Positions 43,619 through 53,800 of a DNA stretch of 64,000 nt are shown one piece after another. Numbering within the stretch: the stretch's first letter is position 1; each line of letters starts with the position of its first letter. The notes beneath the pieces were generated by a model. The model was not told where the DNA came from. It made no database searches and worked only from the letters and a program-made list of their open reading frames with translations. A program made the position numbers and the translations under genes. Source of the stretch: Nostoc sp. GT001 (lineage in GTDB: Bacteria > Cyanobacteriota > Cyanobacteriia > Cyanobacteriales > Nostocaceae); assembly GCF_030382115.1 (NCBI RefSeq), contig NZ_JAUDRJ010000003.1, forward strand, positions 3,791,736 through 3,855,735. Reading direction: 5' to 3'.

Positions 43619-46600
43619 ATGTCAAATCAAATAACTCAGGGGTTTCAGCTTTCCATTCAACAAAAGCGTCTTTGGTTATTACAGCAGTCTAGTTCAGCTT
43701 ATTTGGCTCAATGTGCTTTTCTTATAGAAGGCAATCTTAAACCAGAGATATTAAAAATTGCTTTAGAACAAGTTGCTATTCGACACGGAATTTTGGGTAC
43801 AACTTTTCATTGCTTACCTGGAATGAAAATTCCTGTAATGGTTTTAGGAAATAGCAGTATTTTGTCGTGGCGTGAGATTGATTTAACTCACTGTGAACCG
43901 AAAGAACTTTCAAGCAAAATTGCATATTTTTGTCAGGAAGCACGTAGTTTTAATTTCGAGTTTAAGCAAGGGCCACTTTTACATATATCTCTACTGAAAC
44001 TTGATGTGCAGAAGCACAGTTTAATCATCAGTTTACCTTCACTTTGTGCCGATACCCGGACACTCAAAAATCTGGTAACTGAAATCAGCAAGTCATATTC
44101 TGCTTGCTTACAAGGTGAGAGGATATCAGAAGAAGTTGTCCAATATCTGCAATTCTCAGAATGGCAAAATCAATTACTCACAGATGAAGATACAGAAACA
44201 GCTAAAAAATATTGGCACGATCAAAAGCTTTCTACACTTGCTTCGTTGAAGTTACCTTTTGAGAGCCAGCCATTACAACCATCAAAATTTGAGATAAACT
44301 GCTGTCGATTAGATATTACTCCTGATGTAACAGCTAAGATTGCCAACTTAGCTCAAAAGTATGATACCTCCACAGATGTTGTCTTACTAGCTTGCTGGCA
44401 AACTCTGATTTGGCGACTTACAAGACAGCCAGATATCGTTATTGGTATGGCTAGCGATCGCAGAGACTATGAAGAACTATATAATTTATTAGGACTTGTG
44501 GCTACTTGGTTGCCAATTCACAGCCATTTGACACCAAATTTACGTTTTAGAGAAGTTTTAGAACTAGCTCATCAAACTATAGAAGCGGGTGCAGAATGGC
44601 AAGATTATTTTGTGCCAGAACCCATAGAAAATCACGAGCAACTAGCTTTTCCCATCGGTTTTGAGTTTGAGCAACTACCAGAAAAACTCTTTGCTGGCGA
44701 CGTGTCATTTTCTCTTGAGCAATATTACACTTGTATTGAAAAATTTAAAGTAAAACTTACTTGTACTCAACGCGAGCATTCTTTAACGACAGAATTCTAC
44801 TACGATATTAATTATTTTTCAGCCGATACTATTGAACGTCTAGCCAAAGAATTTCAAACTTTATTAACGAGTGTAACTGCTAATCCTGAAGAGAAAATCA
44901 GCCAATTAGAAATTCTCAGCTTTAGCGATCGCCAACAATTACTAGTAGAATTTAATCAAACACATCTTGACAATCTACAAGATAAATGTATTCACAAATT
45001 ATTTGAAGCACAAGTACAAAAAACACCTGATAAAATTGCCGTTGTCTTTGAAGATCAACAACTAACTTATGCACAATTGAATCGCAAAGCCAATCAAGTT
45101 GCTAACTATTTGCAGCAGCGAGGAGTCAAGCCGGAAGTTTTAGTAGGACTTTGCACAGAGCGATCGCTCTTGATGATTATTGGACTTTTAGGCATCCTGA
45201 AAGCTGGTGGAGCTTATCTACCACTAGATCCAACCTTACCCAAGGAAGGTTTTGCTAGCCGATTGCAGGATATCGAAATACCAATAATATTGACACAACA
45301 GCGATTAGTCGATAACCTGCCAACAGATGTAGCGGAGATAGTTTTTCTAGATACAAATTGGGATATTATTGCCGATCGCAAAGATGATAATCCCGCCAGT
45401 GCAGTGACAGCCCAGAATTTAGTTTATGTCTTGTTCACCTCTGGCTCTACTGGTAAACCGAAGGGAGTTGCGATCGAACATCGGCAACTACTGAATTACC
45501 TTCACGGAATTACACAGAGGTTAGACTTATCAACAACAACTAACTTCGCCACAGTTTCCACCTTAGCTGCCGACTTGGGTAACACTGGAATCTTCGCTGC
45601 TCTTTGCACTGGCGGATGTCTGCATATATTATCCATCGAGTGTGCTACAGACTCAGCAGCCTTGGCACAATATTGCCGCACCCATCCCATCGACTGTCTC
45701 AAAATTGTTCCCTCCCACCTGGCTACTCTTCTCGCCTCTGCACCATCTGATTCCATCTTGCCCCGCCAGCAGCTAATTCTGGGTGGCGAGGCTGCAAGCT
45801 GGCAACTTATTGAACAGATTCGGCAGCAAGCACCATCTAGCTTAATCTTTAATCATTACGGCCCTACAGAAGCCACCGTGGGGGTTACTACCTTTGCAGT
45901 TGAAAATCAGCAAATTAGTACGCAGACAGTACCTCTTGGTCGTCCACTTGCCAATACGCAGATTTATTTACTGGATGAGCAACTGCAACCAGTACCCATT
46001 GGTGTAGCAGGTGAACTGTACATCGGCGGTGCGGGATTAGCTAGGGGTTATCTCAATCAGTCTGATATAACGGCAGAAAAGTTTATTCCTAATCCTTTTG
46101 CAAAGACAGGTTCGCGTTTATACAAAAGTGGTGATATGGCTCGTTACTTACCTGACGGCAATATTGAATTCATTGGGCGAGTTGATCGTCAGGTAAAAAT
46201 TAGGGGCTTCCGTATTGAACTTGGAGAAATTGAAAACGTATTGTGTCAACATCTGCAAGTGCAACAGGCTGTAGTTTCTGTCCGGGAAGGCAATGGCAAC
46301 AAATCTTTAGTAGTTTACATTGTTTCTAAGCAACAACAAATACTTAATGTCAGCGAACTACAAAGATTCTTAAGACAGCAACTACCGGAATACATGATGC
46401 CCTCAACTTTCATCATGTTAAAGGCTTTGCCACTGACACCCAATGGTAAAGTTAACTATAGTGCGCTCTCAGAGTCAAATGGCGATCGCCTAGAATTGGC
46501 AGCAACTTATGAACCACCACAAAATGAGGTAGAGCAAGCGATCGCTAATATCTGGCAACAGATGCTTCATGTTGAGAAAGTGGGCATTTATGATAATTTC

Positions 46601-46825
46601 TTTGATATCGGTGGTCATTCATTACTGCTTGTTCAAATTCACGCCAAACTACGAGAAATTTTCCCTACCAATATATCTGTAATTAATTTATTTGAACATC
46701 CAACCATCAACTCTTTAGCTAAATATTTAACGCAAAAGCAGACCGAAATACCTTCGTTTGAGGAAAGCACTCAACGCGCCCAGAGCCGTACTGCTTCTAG
46801 GCAATCTAGAGCGCACTCCAGGTAA
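43619..46825 (+). CDS. NRPS: Interface-A(Asp)-PCP
   Basis: I start at ATG 43619; a GTG at 43589 is also in frame. Residues about 8-425 are an Interface domain with LPSLCADTRTL in place of HHxxxDG, so it cannot form a peptide bond by the normal mechanism. The A domain (about 460-945, FTSGSTGKPKG near 606) has LAADLGNTGIF at motif A4. By alignment to GrsA its pocket reads D-L-T-K-I-G-H-V-G, very close to the aspartate code. The PCP is near residue 995 (DIGGHSLL). The C-terminal tail is Arg/Ser-rich. With the TauD domain fused to the previous NRPS, this module should yield beta-hydroxyaspartate. Confidence 0.92.
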   Translation: MSNQITQGFQLSIQQKRLWLLQQSSSAYLAQCAFLIEGNLKPEILKIALEQVAIRHGILGTTFHCLPGMKIPVMVLGNSSILSWREIDLTHCEPKELSSKIAYFCQEARSFNFEFKQGPLLHISLLKLDVQKHSLIISLPSLCADTRTLKNLVTEISKSYSACLQGERISEEVVQYLQFSEWQNQLLTDEDTETAKKYWHDQKLSTLASLKLPFESQPLQPSKFEINCCRLDITPDVTAKIANLAQKYDTSTDVVLLACWQTLIWRLTRQPDIVIGMASDRRDYEELYNLLGLVATWLPIHSHLTPNLRFREVLELAHQTIEAGAEWQDYFVPEPIENHEQLAFPIGFEFEQLPEKLFAGDVSFSLEQYYTCIEKFKVKLTCTQREHSLTTEFYYDINYFSADTIERLAKEFQTLLTSVTANPEEKISQLEILSFSDRQQLLVEFNQTHLDNLQDKCIHKLFEAQVQKTPDKIAVVFEDQQLTYAQLNRKANQVANYLQQRGVKPEVLVGLCTERSLLMIIGLLGILKAGGAYLPLDPTLPKEGFASRLQDIEIPIILTQQRLVDNLPTDVAEIVFLDTNWDIIADRKDDNPASAVTAQNLVYVLFTSGSTGKPKGVAIEHRQLLNYLHGITQRLDLSTTTNFATVSTLAADLGNTGIFAALCTGGCLHILSIECATDSAALAQYCRTHPIDCLKIVPSHLATLLASAPSDSILPRQQLILGGEAASWQLIEQIRQQAPSSLIFNHYGPTEATVGVTTFAVENQQISTQTVPLGRPLANTQIYLLDEQLQPVPIGVAGELYIGGAGLARGYLNQSDITAEKFIPNPFAKTGSRLYKSGDMARYLPDGNIEFIGRVDRQVKIRGFRIELGEIENVLCQHLQVQQAVVSVREGNGNKSLVVYIVSKQQQILNVSELQRFLRQQLPEYMMPSTFIMLKALPLTPNGKVNYSALSESNGDRLELAATYEPPQNEVEQAIANIWQQMLHVEKVGIYDNFFDIGGHSLLLVQIHAKLREIFPTNISVINLFEHPTINSLAKYLTQKQTEIPSFEESTQRAQSRTASRQSRAHSR

Positions 46826-46827
46826 CA

Positions 46828-47847
46828 TTGACTAAATTAGGATTGCTAAAACCTACTAATAACAATTTACACATGACATATAATGACCTTAAGGAAAATC
46901 AAATAAGCGATTTAGACATAGCTATTATCGGTATGTCAGGGCGGTTTCCTAAAGCCAGGAATTTGGATAAATTTTGGCAAAATTTAAAAGATGGTTTGGA
47001 AGCAATTTCATTTTTTTCAGACCAAGAGCTAGAATCAATTGGTCTAGACAAAACTACACTAAATAATCCGAATTATGTCAAAGCAAAAGCTATATTGGAA
47101 GATATAGAATTATTTGATGCTGGATTCTTTGATTACTCTCCTAAAACAGCAGAAATAATAGATCCACAGCACCGCCTATTTTTGGAAACAGCTTGGGAAG
47201 CTTTGGAAAGTGCTGGCTATGATTCTAAAACTTATCAAGGTCGAATTGGTGTTTATGGTAGTGCCAGTATTAGTAGTTACTTTTTATTCAATCTTTTTTC
47301 CAATCCTGAATTAATAAAATTAGTTGGTCTTGACCAAATTAGACATAATAATCGTACAGATAATCTGACTACACGAGTTGCTTATAAATTAGACTTAAAG
47401 GGTTCAGCTATCACGATTCAAACTGGATGCTCTAGCTCATTAGTTGCTGTTCATTTAGCCTGCCAAAGCTTAATAGATCGTGAATCCGATCTGGTCTTAG
47501 CAGGTGGAGTTTCTATAACTAACTTACAAAAAACTGGCTATGCTTATCAAGAGGGAGGAATTTTGTCTCCCGATGGACACTGCCGCGCCTTTGATGCCAA
47601 AGCGCAAGGAACAGTTGGCGGTGATGGTGTAGGTATAGTCATTTTAAAACGATTAGCAGATGCGATCGCCGATCGAGATTATATTCATGGTCTGATTAAA
47701 GGTTCAGCCATTAATAATGATGGTTCAGCCAAAGTTGGCTATACAGCTCCGAGTATCGATGGTCAAGCCAAGGTGATTGCAGAGGCTCTCGCCATCAGCA
47801 GAATCGAACCCGACATGGTCAGTTATATAGAGGCTCATGGCACCTAA
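46828..47847 (+). CDS. PKS ketosynthase, N-terminal part before a frameshift
   Basis: A TTG two bases after the previous stop opens the frame; ATG 46873 is an alternative. The ketosynthase starts at DIAIIGMSGRFP and includes the active-site Cys201 in GCSSSLVAVHLAC and the first catalytic His region EAHGT. A TAA at 47845-47847 then ends the frame within the conserved EAHGTGTVLGDP. The sequence GGCACC-TAAGCACAGTT is two bases too long, and dropping TA restores the motif with Ser in place of the second Gly. The gene is otherwise conserved on both sides. Confidence 0.85.
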   Translation: MTKLGLLKPTNNNLHMTYNDLKENQISDLDIAIIGMSGRFPKARNLDKFWQNLKDGLEAISFFSDQELESIGLDKTTLNNPNYVKAKAILEDIELFDAGFFDYSPKTAEIIDPQHRLFLETAWEALESAGYDSKTYQGRIGVYGSASISSYFLFNLFSNPELIKLVGLDQIRHNNRTDNLTTRVAYKLDLKGSAITIQTGCSSSLVAVHLACQSLIDRESDLVLAGGVSITNLQKTGYAYQEGGILSPDGHCRAFDAKAQGTVGGDGVGIVILKRLADAIADRDYIHGLIKGSAINNDGSAKVGYTAPSIDGQAKVIAEALAISRIEPDMVSYIEAHGT

Positions 47848-47849
47848 GC

Positions 47850-49832
47850 ACAGTTTTAGGAGATCCGATTGAAATTGCCGCGTTAACTAAATCTTTTCGC
47901 GCCAGAACTCAGAAAAAGAATTTCTGCGCCATCGGTTCGGTAAAAACGAATATCGGCCACTTAGATACTGCATCTGGTGTTGCAGGTTTAATCAAAACTG
48001 TCCTCGCGCTCAAAAACAAGCAAATACCACCAAGTCTGCACTTTCAAGAACCATCACCCCAGATTGATTTTGCTAACAGTCCCTTTTACGTTAACAACAA
48101 GCTTTCAGAATGGAAGTCAAACGGACATCCTAGACGTGCAGGAGTCAGTTCCTTTGGTATTGGCGGCACTAATGCTCATGTGATTCTAGAAGAAGCCCCG
48201 GTAGTGCAGCAGGGGGGCAGGGGGGCAGCACTTCGGCTACGCTCAGTGACCGAGGGGCAGGGGAGGAAACATCATCTGTTGGTTGTTTCTGCAAAAACAG
48301 AATCAGCATTAGAGGCAGCTACGGCAAATCTGGCTAATCACCTCAAACAGCATCCCGATTTAAACTTAGCTGATGTTGCTTACACTCTGGGGGTAGGTCG
48401 TCGAGCTTTTGACTATCGTCGGATGGTAGTTTGTCAAGACCTTGATGATGCAATCAAAGTTTTAGAGACAAAGGATACGCAACGAGTTTTCACGCACTAT
48501 CAAGAACCAGGTGAGTCAGAAGTTGTGTTTATGTTTCCCGGTCAGGGATCTCAGTATGTAGACATGGGTAGAGAGTTATACCAAACTGAGCCAATTTTCC
48601 GGGAACAGGTTGATTATTGTTGTGAACAACTTAAACCTATTTTAGGGTTAGACTTACGCACTATTCTCTATCCCAGCGACGAACAGATCCAATGGGCGAC
48701 ACAGCAGCTAACACAAACTCATATTACTCAGCCGGCGTTGTTCGCGATCGAATATGCTCTAGCACAATTGTGGTTATCTAGGGGAGTATGCCCTAGTGCA
48801 ATGATTGGTCACAGTATAGGAGAATATGTCGCCGCTTGTTTAGCTGGGGTATTTTGTTTAGCAGATGCATTGATGCTAGTTGCTACTCGTGGACAACTGA
48901 TGCAGCAACTACCTTCAGGAGCAATGCTGGCTGTAGCACTACCTGAGAAAAAAGTTACGCAGATGCTAGGTGATAAACTTTCCTTAGCAGCCATCAACGC
49001 ACCAGAGCGCTGTGTAGTTTCAGGCCCAACCGCAGAGATTGAAGATTTACAAAACCGCTTAACCGAGCAAGGGATTGACTCTCGTTTTCTGCATACTTCC
49101 CATGCCTTTCATTCTCAAATGATGGAATCTATTATTGAGCCATTTACCAAGTTATTTGCAAAAATCAATCTTAATCACCCAAAAATTCCTTTTTTATCTA
49201 ACGTAACTGGCACTTGGATTACTCCAGAGGAAGCAACAGATAACAATTATTGGGCTAAACATTTGCGGTCATCAGTGCGCTTTGCTGATGGTATTACTGA
49301 ATTGTGTAAACAGCCAAATCGGATTTTTTTAGAAGTTGGATCTGGTCGCACTTTAAGTACTTTAACTAAACAACAAGCTCAAGGACATTTGGCACTTTGC
49401 TCCATACGTCATCCTCATGACCAACAATCCGATGTTGCATTCTTACTAAATACTCTGGGACATTTGTGGCTGTGTGGAATACAAGTGGATTGGTCAGGAT
49501 TTGATACCAATCAAAAATGTCATCGACTTCCTTTACCGACTTACCCTTTTGAACGACAAAAATACTGGGTTGATTCTTCTAAAGATAATGACTTCAATCC
49601 ATTGAATGAAAAAGACACTCATAATAATCAAAAGTTAGAGAATGAAAAAGTTAGTAATCATAAAAATCATTTAGGAGAGAAATCACAACATTTCCTTGTT
49701 GAATCTCCGCAAAACAATATTCTCCATTTGAGTAATAAAAATGAAAAACGCGATAATCCTGCCAAAAAAATAATAGATCGTCAAATTTCTATTATGTTTC
49801 AGCAGTTAGAACTATTAGAAAAAGATATGTAG
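47850..49832 (+). CDS. PKS ketosynthase C-terminus and malonyl acyltransferase
   Basis: This part continues the ketosynthase (GDPIEIAALT, GSVKTNIGHLD, FGIGGTNAHV) and then the acyltransferase. The acyltransferase has Ser in GHSIGEY (about 48810) and HAFHS near 49110, the pattern of malonyl-CoA-specific acyltransferases. There is no ketoreductase and no carrier domain. A 60-residue polar tail ends the protein, and the carrier is supplied by the next protein. A fragment of a dispersed intergenic repeat is translated in the KS-AT linker (48221-48269). The part has no start codon of its own until ATG 48180, so the gene needs the frameshift at 47845 repaired to work. Confidence 0.85.
   Translation, partial: TVLGDPIEIAALTKSFRARTQKKNFCAIGSVKTNIGHLDTASGVAGLIKTVLALKNKQIPPSLHFQEPSPQIDFANSPFYVNNKLSEWKSNGHPRRAGVSSFGIGGTNAHVILEEAPVVQQGGRGAALRLRSVTEGQGRKHHLLVVSAKTESALEAATANLANHLKQHPDLNLADVAYTLGVGRRAFDYRRMVVCQDLDDAIKVLETKDTQRVFTHYQEPGESEVVFMFPGQGSQYVDMGRELYQTEPIFREQVDYCCEQLKPILGLDLRTILYPSDEQIQWATQQLTQTHITQPALFAIEYALAQLWLSRGVCPSAMIGHSIGEYVAACLAGVFCLADALMLVATRGQLMQQLPSGAMLAVALPEKKVTQMLGDKLSLAAINAPERCVVSGPTAEIEDLQNRLTEQGIDSRFLHTSHAFHSQMMESIIEPFTKLFAKINLNHPKIPFLSNVTGTWITPEEATDNNYWAKHLRSSVRFADGITELCKQPNRIFLEVGSGRTLSTLTKQQAQGHLALCSIRHPHDQQSDVAFLLNTLGHLWLCGIQVDWSGFDTNQKCHRLPLPTYPFERQKYWVDSSKDNDFNPLNEKDTHNNQKLENEKVSNHKNHLGEKSQHFLVESPQNNILHLSNKNEKRDNPAKKIIDRQISIMFQQLELLEKDM
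48221..48269 (+). repeat. Dispersed repeat inside the PKS1 linker
   Basis: This stretch is identical to 56548-56596 in the second PKS over 49 bases. Bases 48234-48254 are also the reverse complement of intergenic 8555-8575. It encodes RLRSVTEGQG in the KS-AT linker and keeps the frame open. Confidence 0.8.
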
Positions 49833-49891
49833 TTTCACACAAGAATAACTAATTTTTTAGTTCGTAGTAATGTCAAAAAACGTAAAATTTT

Positions 49892-50887
49892 ATGAATGAA
49901 GATTATCAATATAAAAAAATAATATCGACACTTAAACACATTATTAGTGAGTCATTGGGAGTGAAATCATCTGGAATAGATATTCATACTCCTTTTCTGG
50001 CGATGGGTGTTGACTCTCTAATTTTGTTGCAAATTAATCGTGCTATTCAACAAGATTTAGGTATTGATATTCCTTTTCGCCTATTGCTTGAAGATTTATC
50101 AACAATTCATGCATTAGGAACTCATATAGCCCAAGAGCTACCTCCACAAAATCTGATTGTAGAGCCTTCTTTTCAGGAATCAACCTTTAGCCCAATACTA
50201 CAAGCACATACTGAAAAGACTTCAGATACACAAAATTTGGAGCAAGAAGATGAAAAGTCTGTAACAGATACAGTACTCGAACAGGTAATAGAACAGCAGC
50301 TTCAGTTGATGTCTAAACAGCTGGACATTTTACAAAAAGCAGGTTCCTCGAAGAAGATATTACCTGTACAAAAAGCAATCCCATCTACCCCTATTCAGCA
50401 TCAAGTAGAACAAGCTGCTCAATCTTTAATTAATAACTCTGATTTTTCAGAAAGTTCATCATCGATTCAAACTGAGTCTAATCAACAACTCATCACCCAA
50501 ACAATTGAGCCTCTTCAGTTAGAATCAAAGACTCTATTAACTCTCCGTCAACAAAAACATTTAGATGCTTTAATTACACGTTTTGTCAAACTTACTCCCG
50601 AATCTAAACGACTTACTCAAGCTTATCGTTCCTACCATGCCAATAGCAGGGCGATAACAGGCTTCCTGCCCTCCATTAAAGAGATATTATATCCTATTCA
50701 CGGACAGCGTGGAGAGGGAGCAAGACTTTGGGATGTTGATGGCCAAGAGTATGTAGACATTTCGATGGGGTTTGGTGCGCTTTTATTTGGTCATTCACCA
50801 TCTTTTATCATCGAAGCTATTCAAGAACAAATAAAGCAAGGTATATTGCACGGGCTACAATCGCGTCTCGCTTGGTCAGGTTGCTGA
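49892..50887 (+). CDS. ACP plus start of PLP aminotransferase, before a frameshift
   Basis: The N-terminal ACP (residues about 5-85) has MGVDSLILL with the phosphopantetheine Ser at residue 42, and serves the KS-AT protein encoded upstream. A Gln/Ser-rich linker of about 130 residues follows. The aminotransferase domain then begins near residue 225 (LIPIHGQRGEGARLWDVDG type). The frame ends at 50885-50887. The reading RLAGQVAELICELTG is restored by removing one T at 50872-50873, so a 1-base insertion splits the gene. The missing remainder follows at once. Confidence 0.84.
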   Translation: MNEDYQYKKIISTLKHIISESLGVKSSGIDIHTPFLAMGVDSLILLQINRAIQQDLGIDIPFRLLLEDLSTIHALGTHIAQELPPQNLIVEPSFQESTFSPILQAHTEKTSDTQNLEQEDEKSVTDTVLEQVIEQQLQLMSKQLDILQKAGSSKKILPVQKAIPSTPIQHQVEQAAQSLINNSDFSESSSSIQTESNQQLITQTIEPLQLESKTLLTLRQQKHLDALITRFVKLTPESKRLTQAYRSYHANSRAITGFLPSIKEILYPIHGQRGEGARLWDVDGQEYVDISMGFGALLFGHSPSFIIEAIQEQIKQGILHGLQSRLAWSGC

Positions 50888-53800
50888 GTTAATTTGTGAG
50901 TTGACAGGCGCAGAACGAGCAGCTTTTTGTAACGATGGCACAGAAGCGGTGATGGCAGCAATCCGCCTAGCACGGGCTACTACAAGACGCTCTAAGATTG
51001 CTTTATTTGCTGGTTCTTATCATGGTACTTATGATGGGGTTTTGGTAAGAGGAGTAACAACTAGCGAAGGAACGAAGCGTTCTATCCCCAGAGCTATAGG
51101 TATTCCATCATACATTGCTGATGATGTTATCGTACTTGACTATGGACAACCTGAATCTCTCGAAATTCTGAAAACTCATGCTTACGAACTGGCAGCAGTT
51201 CTGGTGGAACCGATACAAAGCAGTCGCCCAGATTTGCAACCAAAAGAGTTTCTGCTGCAACTCAGACAATTAACTCAAGCAACAGGAACCGTATTAATTT
51301 TTGACGAAGTAATTACCGGTTTTCGGATGCACCCAGGTGGGATTCAAGGCTTGTGGAATATTCAAGCAGATTTGACTACATACGGTAAAGCCGTTGCTGC
51401 TGGGATGCCAATTGGAGTTATAGCTGGCAAGGCAGCTTTAATGGATATCCTTGACGGTGGGATGTGGAACTATGGAGATGGGTCTTATCCTCAAGCGGAC
51501 ACCACAGTATTTGCAGGTACTTTCTTCAAACATCCTTTAGTAATGGCGGCGGCTTGGGCTGCACTCAACTATATTAAAAATAGTGGACCAAAATTACAGC
51601 AGGAGTTATCTGCAAAAACAACGAAATTAGCCCAGACTCTTAATAGTTACTTTGAACAAAAACAAGTTCCTATTCAAGTAGTCCATTTTGGTTCGCTGTT
51701 TCGTTTTATCGCCTCATCTCCTCTCAAGTTTGGTCAGTTGTTTTTCTATCATCTCTTAGAAAAAGGCGTTTATGTTTGGGAAGGACGCACATTTTATCTG
51801 TCTACGGCGCATACTGATGCAGATATTGAACACGTAATTGGGGCAGTCAAGGAAAGCGTAGTAGAAATGCAAGAAGGGGAATTATTGCCACCTGCCCCGA
51901 TTTCAACAACGCTCAAAATTCCCCTGACAGCAGCGCAAAAAGAACTGTGGTTTTTGGCACAGATGGGAGATGAAGTTTCCCGCGCCTACAACGAATCTAG
52001 AACTATCCATCTGCGAGGGACTGGTAATTTATTGGCAGTGCGTAAAGCTGTTCAGGAAATTATCAATCGTCACGAAGCGCTGCGAACTACTTTTAGCCCA
52101 GAGGGGGATAATCAACTGATTCATCCCACTTTGACTATAGACATTCCTGTGAGTGACTTTTCAACTTTAGGTAAAAGTCAACGAGAAACACAGCTATCAG
52201 AATTATTAGCACGAGAAGCTCAACAAGTTTTCCATTTAGAAAAAGGGCCGTTGCTGAACTGTCATATCGTCAAGTTGCAGGAAGATCATCATCTTGTAAT
52301 TCTGACAAATCATCACATTATTGCTGATGGTTGGTCAATTAGTATTTTATTACGAGAACTAGCAGTAATTTATTCAGCAGAATGCCAAGGTATTGCTAGC
52401 CAACTTCCCCAACCCATGAAATGGAGTGAGTATGCTCTGTGGCAAGTACAAATGCAACAGAGTCCAGAAATGGCAAAAGCTGAAGCTTATTGGCTGAGTC
52501 AATTTGCTAGTTCAGTGCCTGTTTTGGAATTACCAACTGACCGGCCTCGACCACCAATATTTTCGTACACTGGAGCGCGAGAAAATCTCAGCCTCGATTC
52601 CACTTTGTATAATTCTTTGAAAAGCTTAAGTCTACAACGTGGTTATACTTTATTTACGATTCTTTTAACAGCATTTTTCACCTTATTGCAACGATTGACG
52701 AATCAACAAGATATCGTTGTTGGTATTGCTTCGGCTGGACAATCTGCGATCGCAGGTGAATATCTTGTCGGCCACTGTGTTAATCTATTGCCCATACGCA
52801 GCCAAGTTGTTGGCAATCCAGGCTTTGCAGAGTATTTAAGTTCAGTTCAGCAGATATTGTTAGATGCTTACGAGTATCAAATTTATCCTTTTATTAAACT
52901 AATTGAAAATTTAAAGTTACCACGAGATCCTAGCCGCACCCCTCTTTTTACCACAGGGTTTAATCTGGACAAAGCTCCATTAGAGTCCAAGTCTTTAAAA
53001 CAAGAGTTTGAAATAGCTAAAAATTCTACCAGTGCTACTAAGCTGGATATTAATTTAAATATTCTTCAGACAGACAGTGAACTAGTAATAGAACTGGAAT
53101 ATAATACAGATTTATTTGATACCCAAACAATTCAGCGTTGGCTCGGACATTACGTAACCTTGCTAGAAGGTGTTGTCGCCAACTCAGAGCAACCTCTAAA
53201 AGAATTGCCTATATTGACACAAACTCAACAGCATCAGTTGTTGGTGGAATGGAATAATACTAAAGTTGACTATCCTGGTGAGTATTGTATCCATGAGTTA
53301 TTTGAGGCTCAAGTAGAGCGATTGCCTGATGCAATTGCCGTAACCTTTGAAGACCAACACCTCACCTATCGAGAGCTAAATAACCACGCAAATCAATTGG
53401 CGCATTATTTACAATCTCTTGGGGTAAAACCAGAGGTATTGGTAGGGATTTGTGTGGAGCGATCGCTTGAAATGGCAATCGGAATTTTAGGCATTCTGAA
53501 AGCTGGTGGCGCTTATGTGCCACTCGATCCAGCATATCCACAGGAACGACTAGCTTTAATATTAGATGATGTCAAACCTTTAGTGTTGCTTACTCAAAAG
53601 CATCTAGTTGCGGAACTCCCGACATCTGCGGCTAAGGTTGTATGCCTAGACGAATGGGATCTGTACGCCCAGGAAAGTCAGAAAAATCCTAGTAGCAGTG
53701 TGACAGCCGAAAACCTGGCTTATGTGATTTACACTTCCGGCTCTACAGGAACACCTAAAGGCGTTCTGATTACGCACCAAGCTTTAGTGAACCACAGTAT

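Noticed and set aside
33821..46825. Interface domains annotated as active condensation domains
   Set aside because: Both lack HHxxxDG (LPALCAD and LPSLCAD instead), while five other condensation-type sequences would be one too many for the colinear modules.
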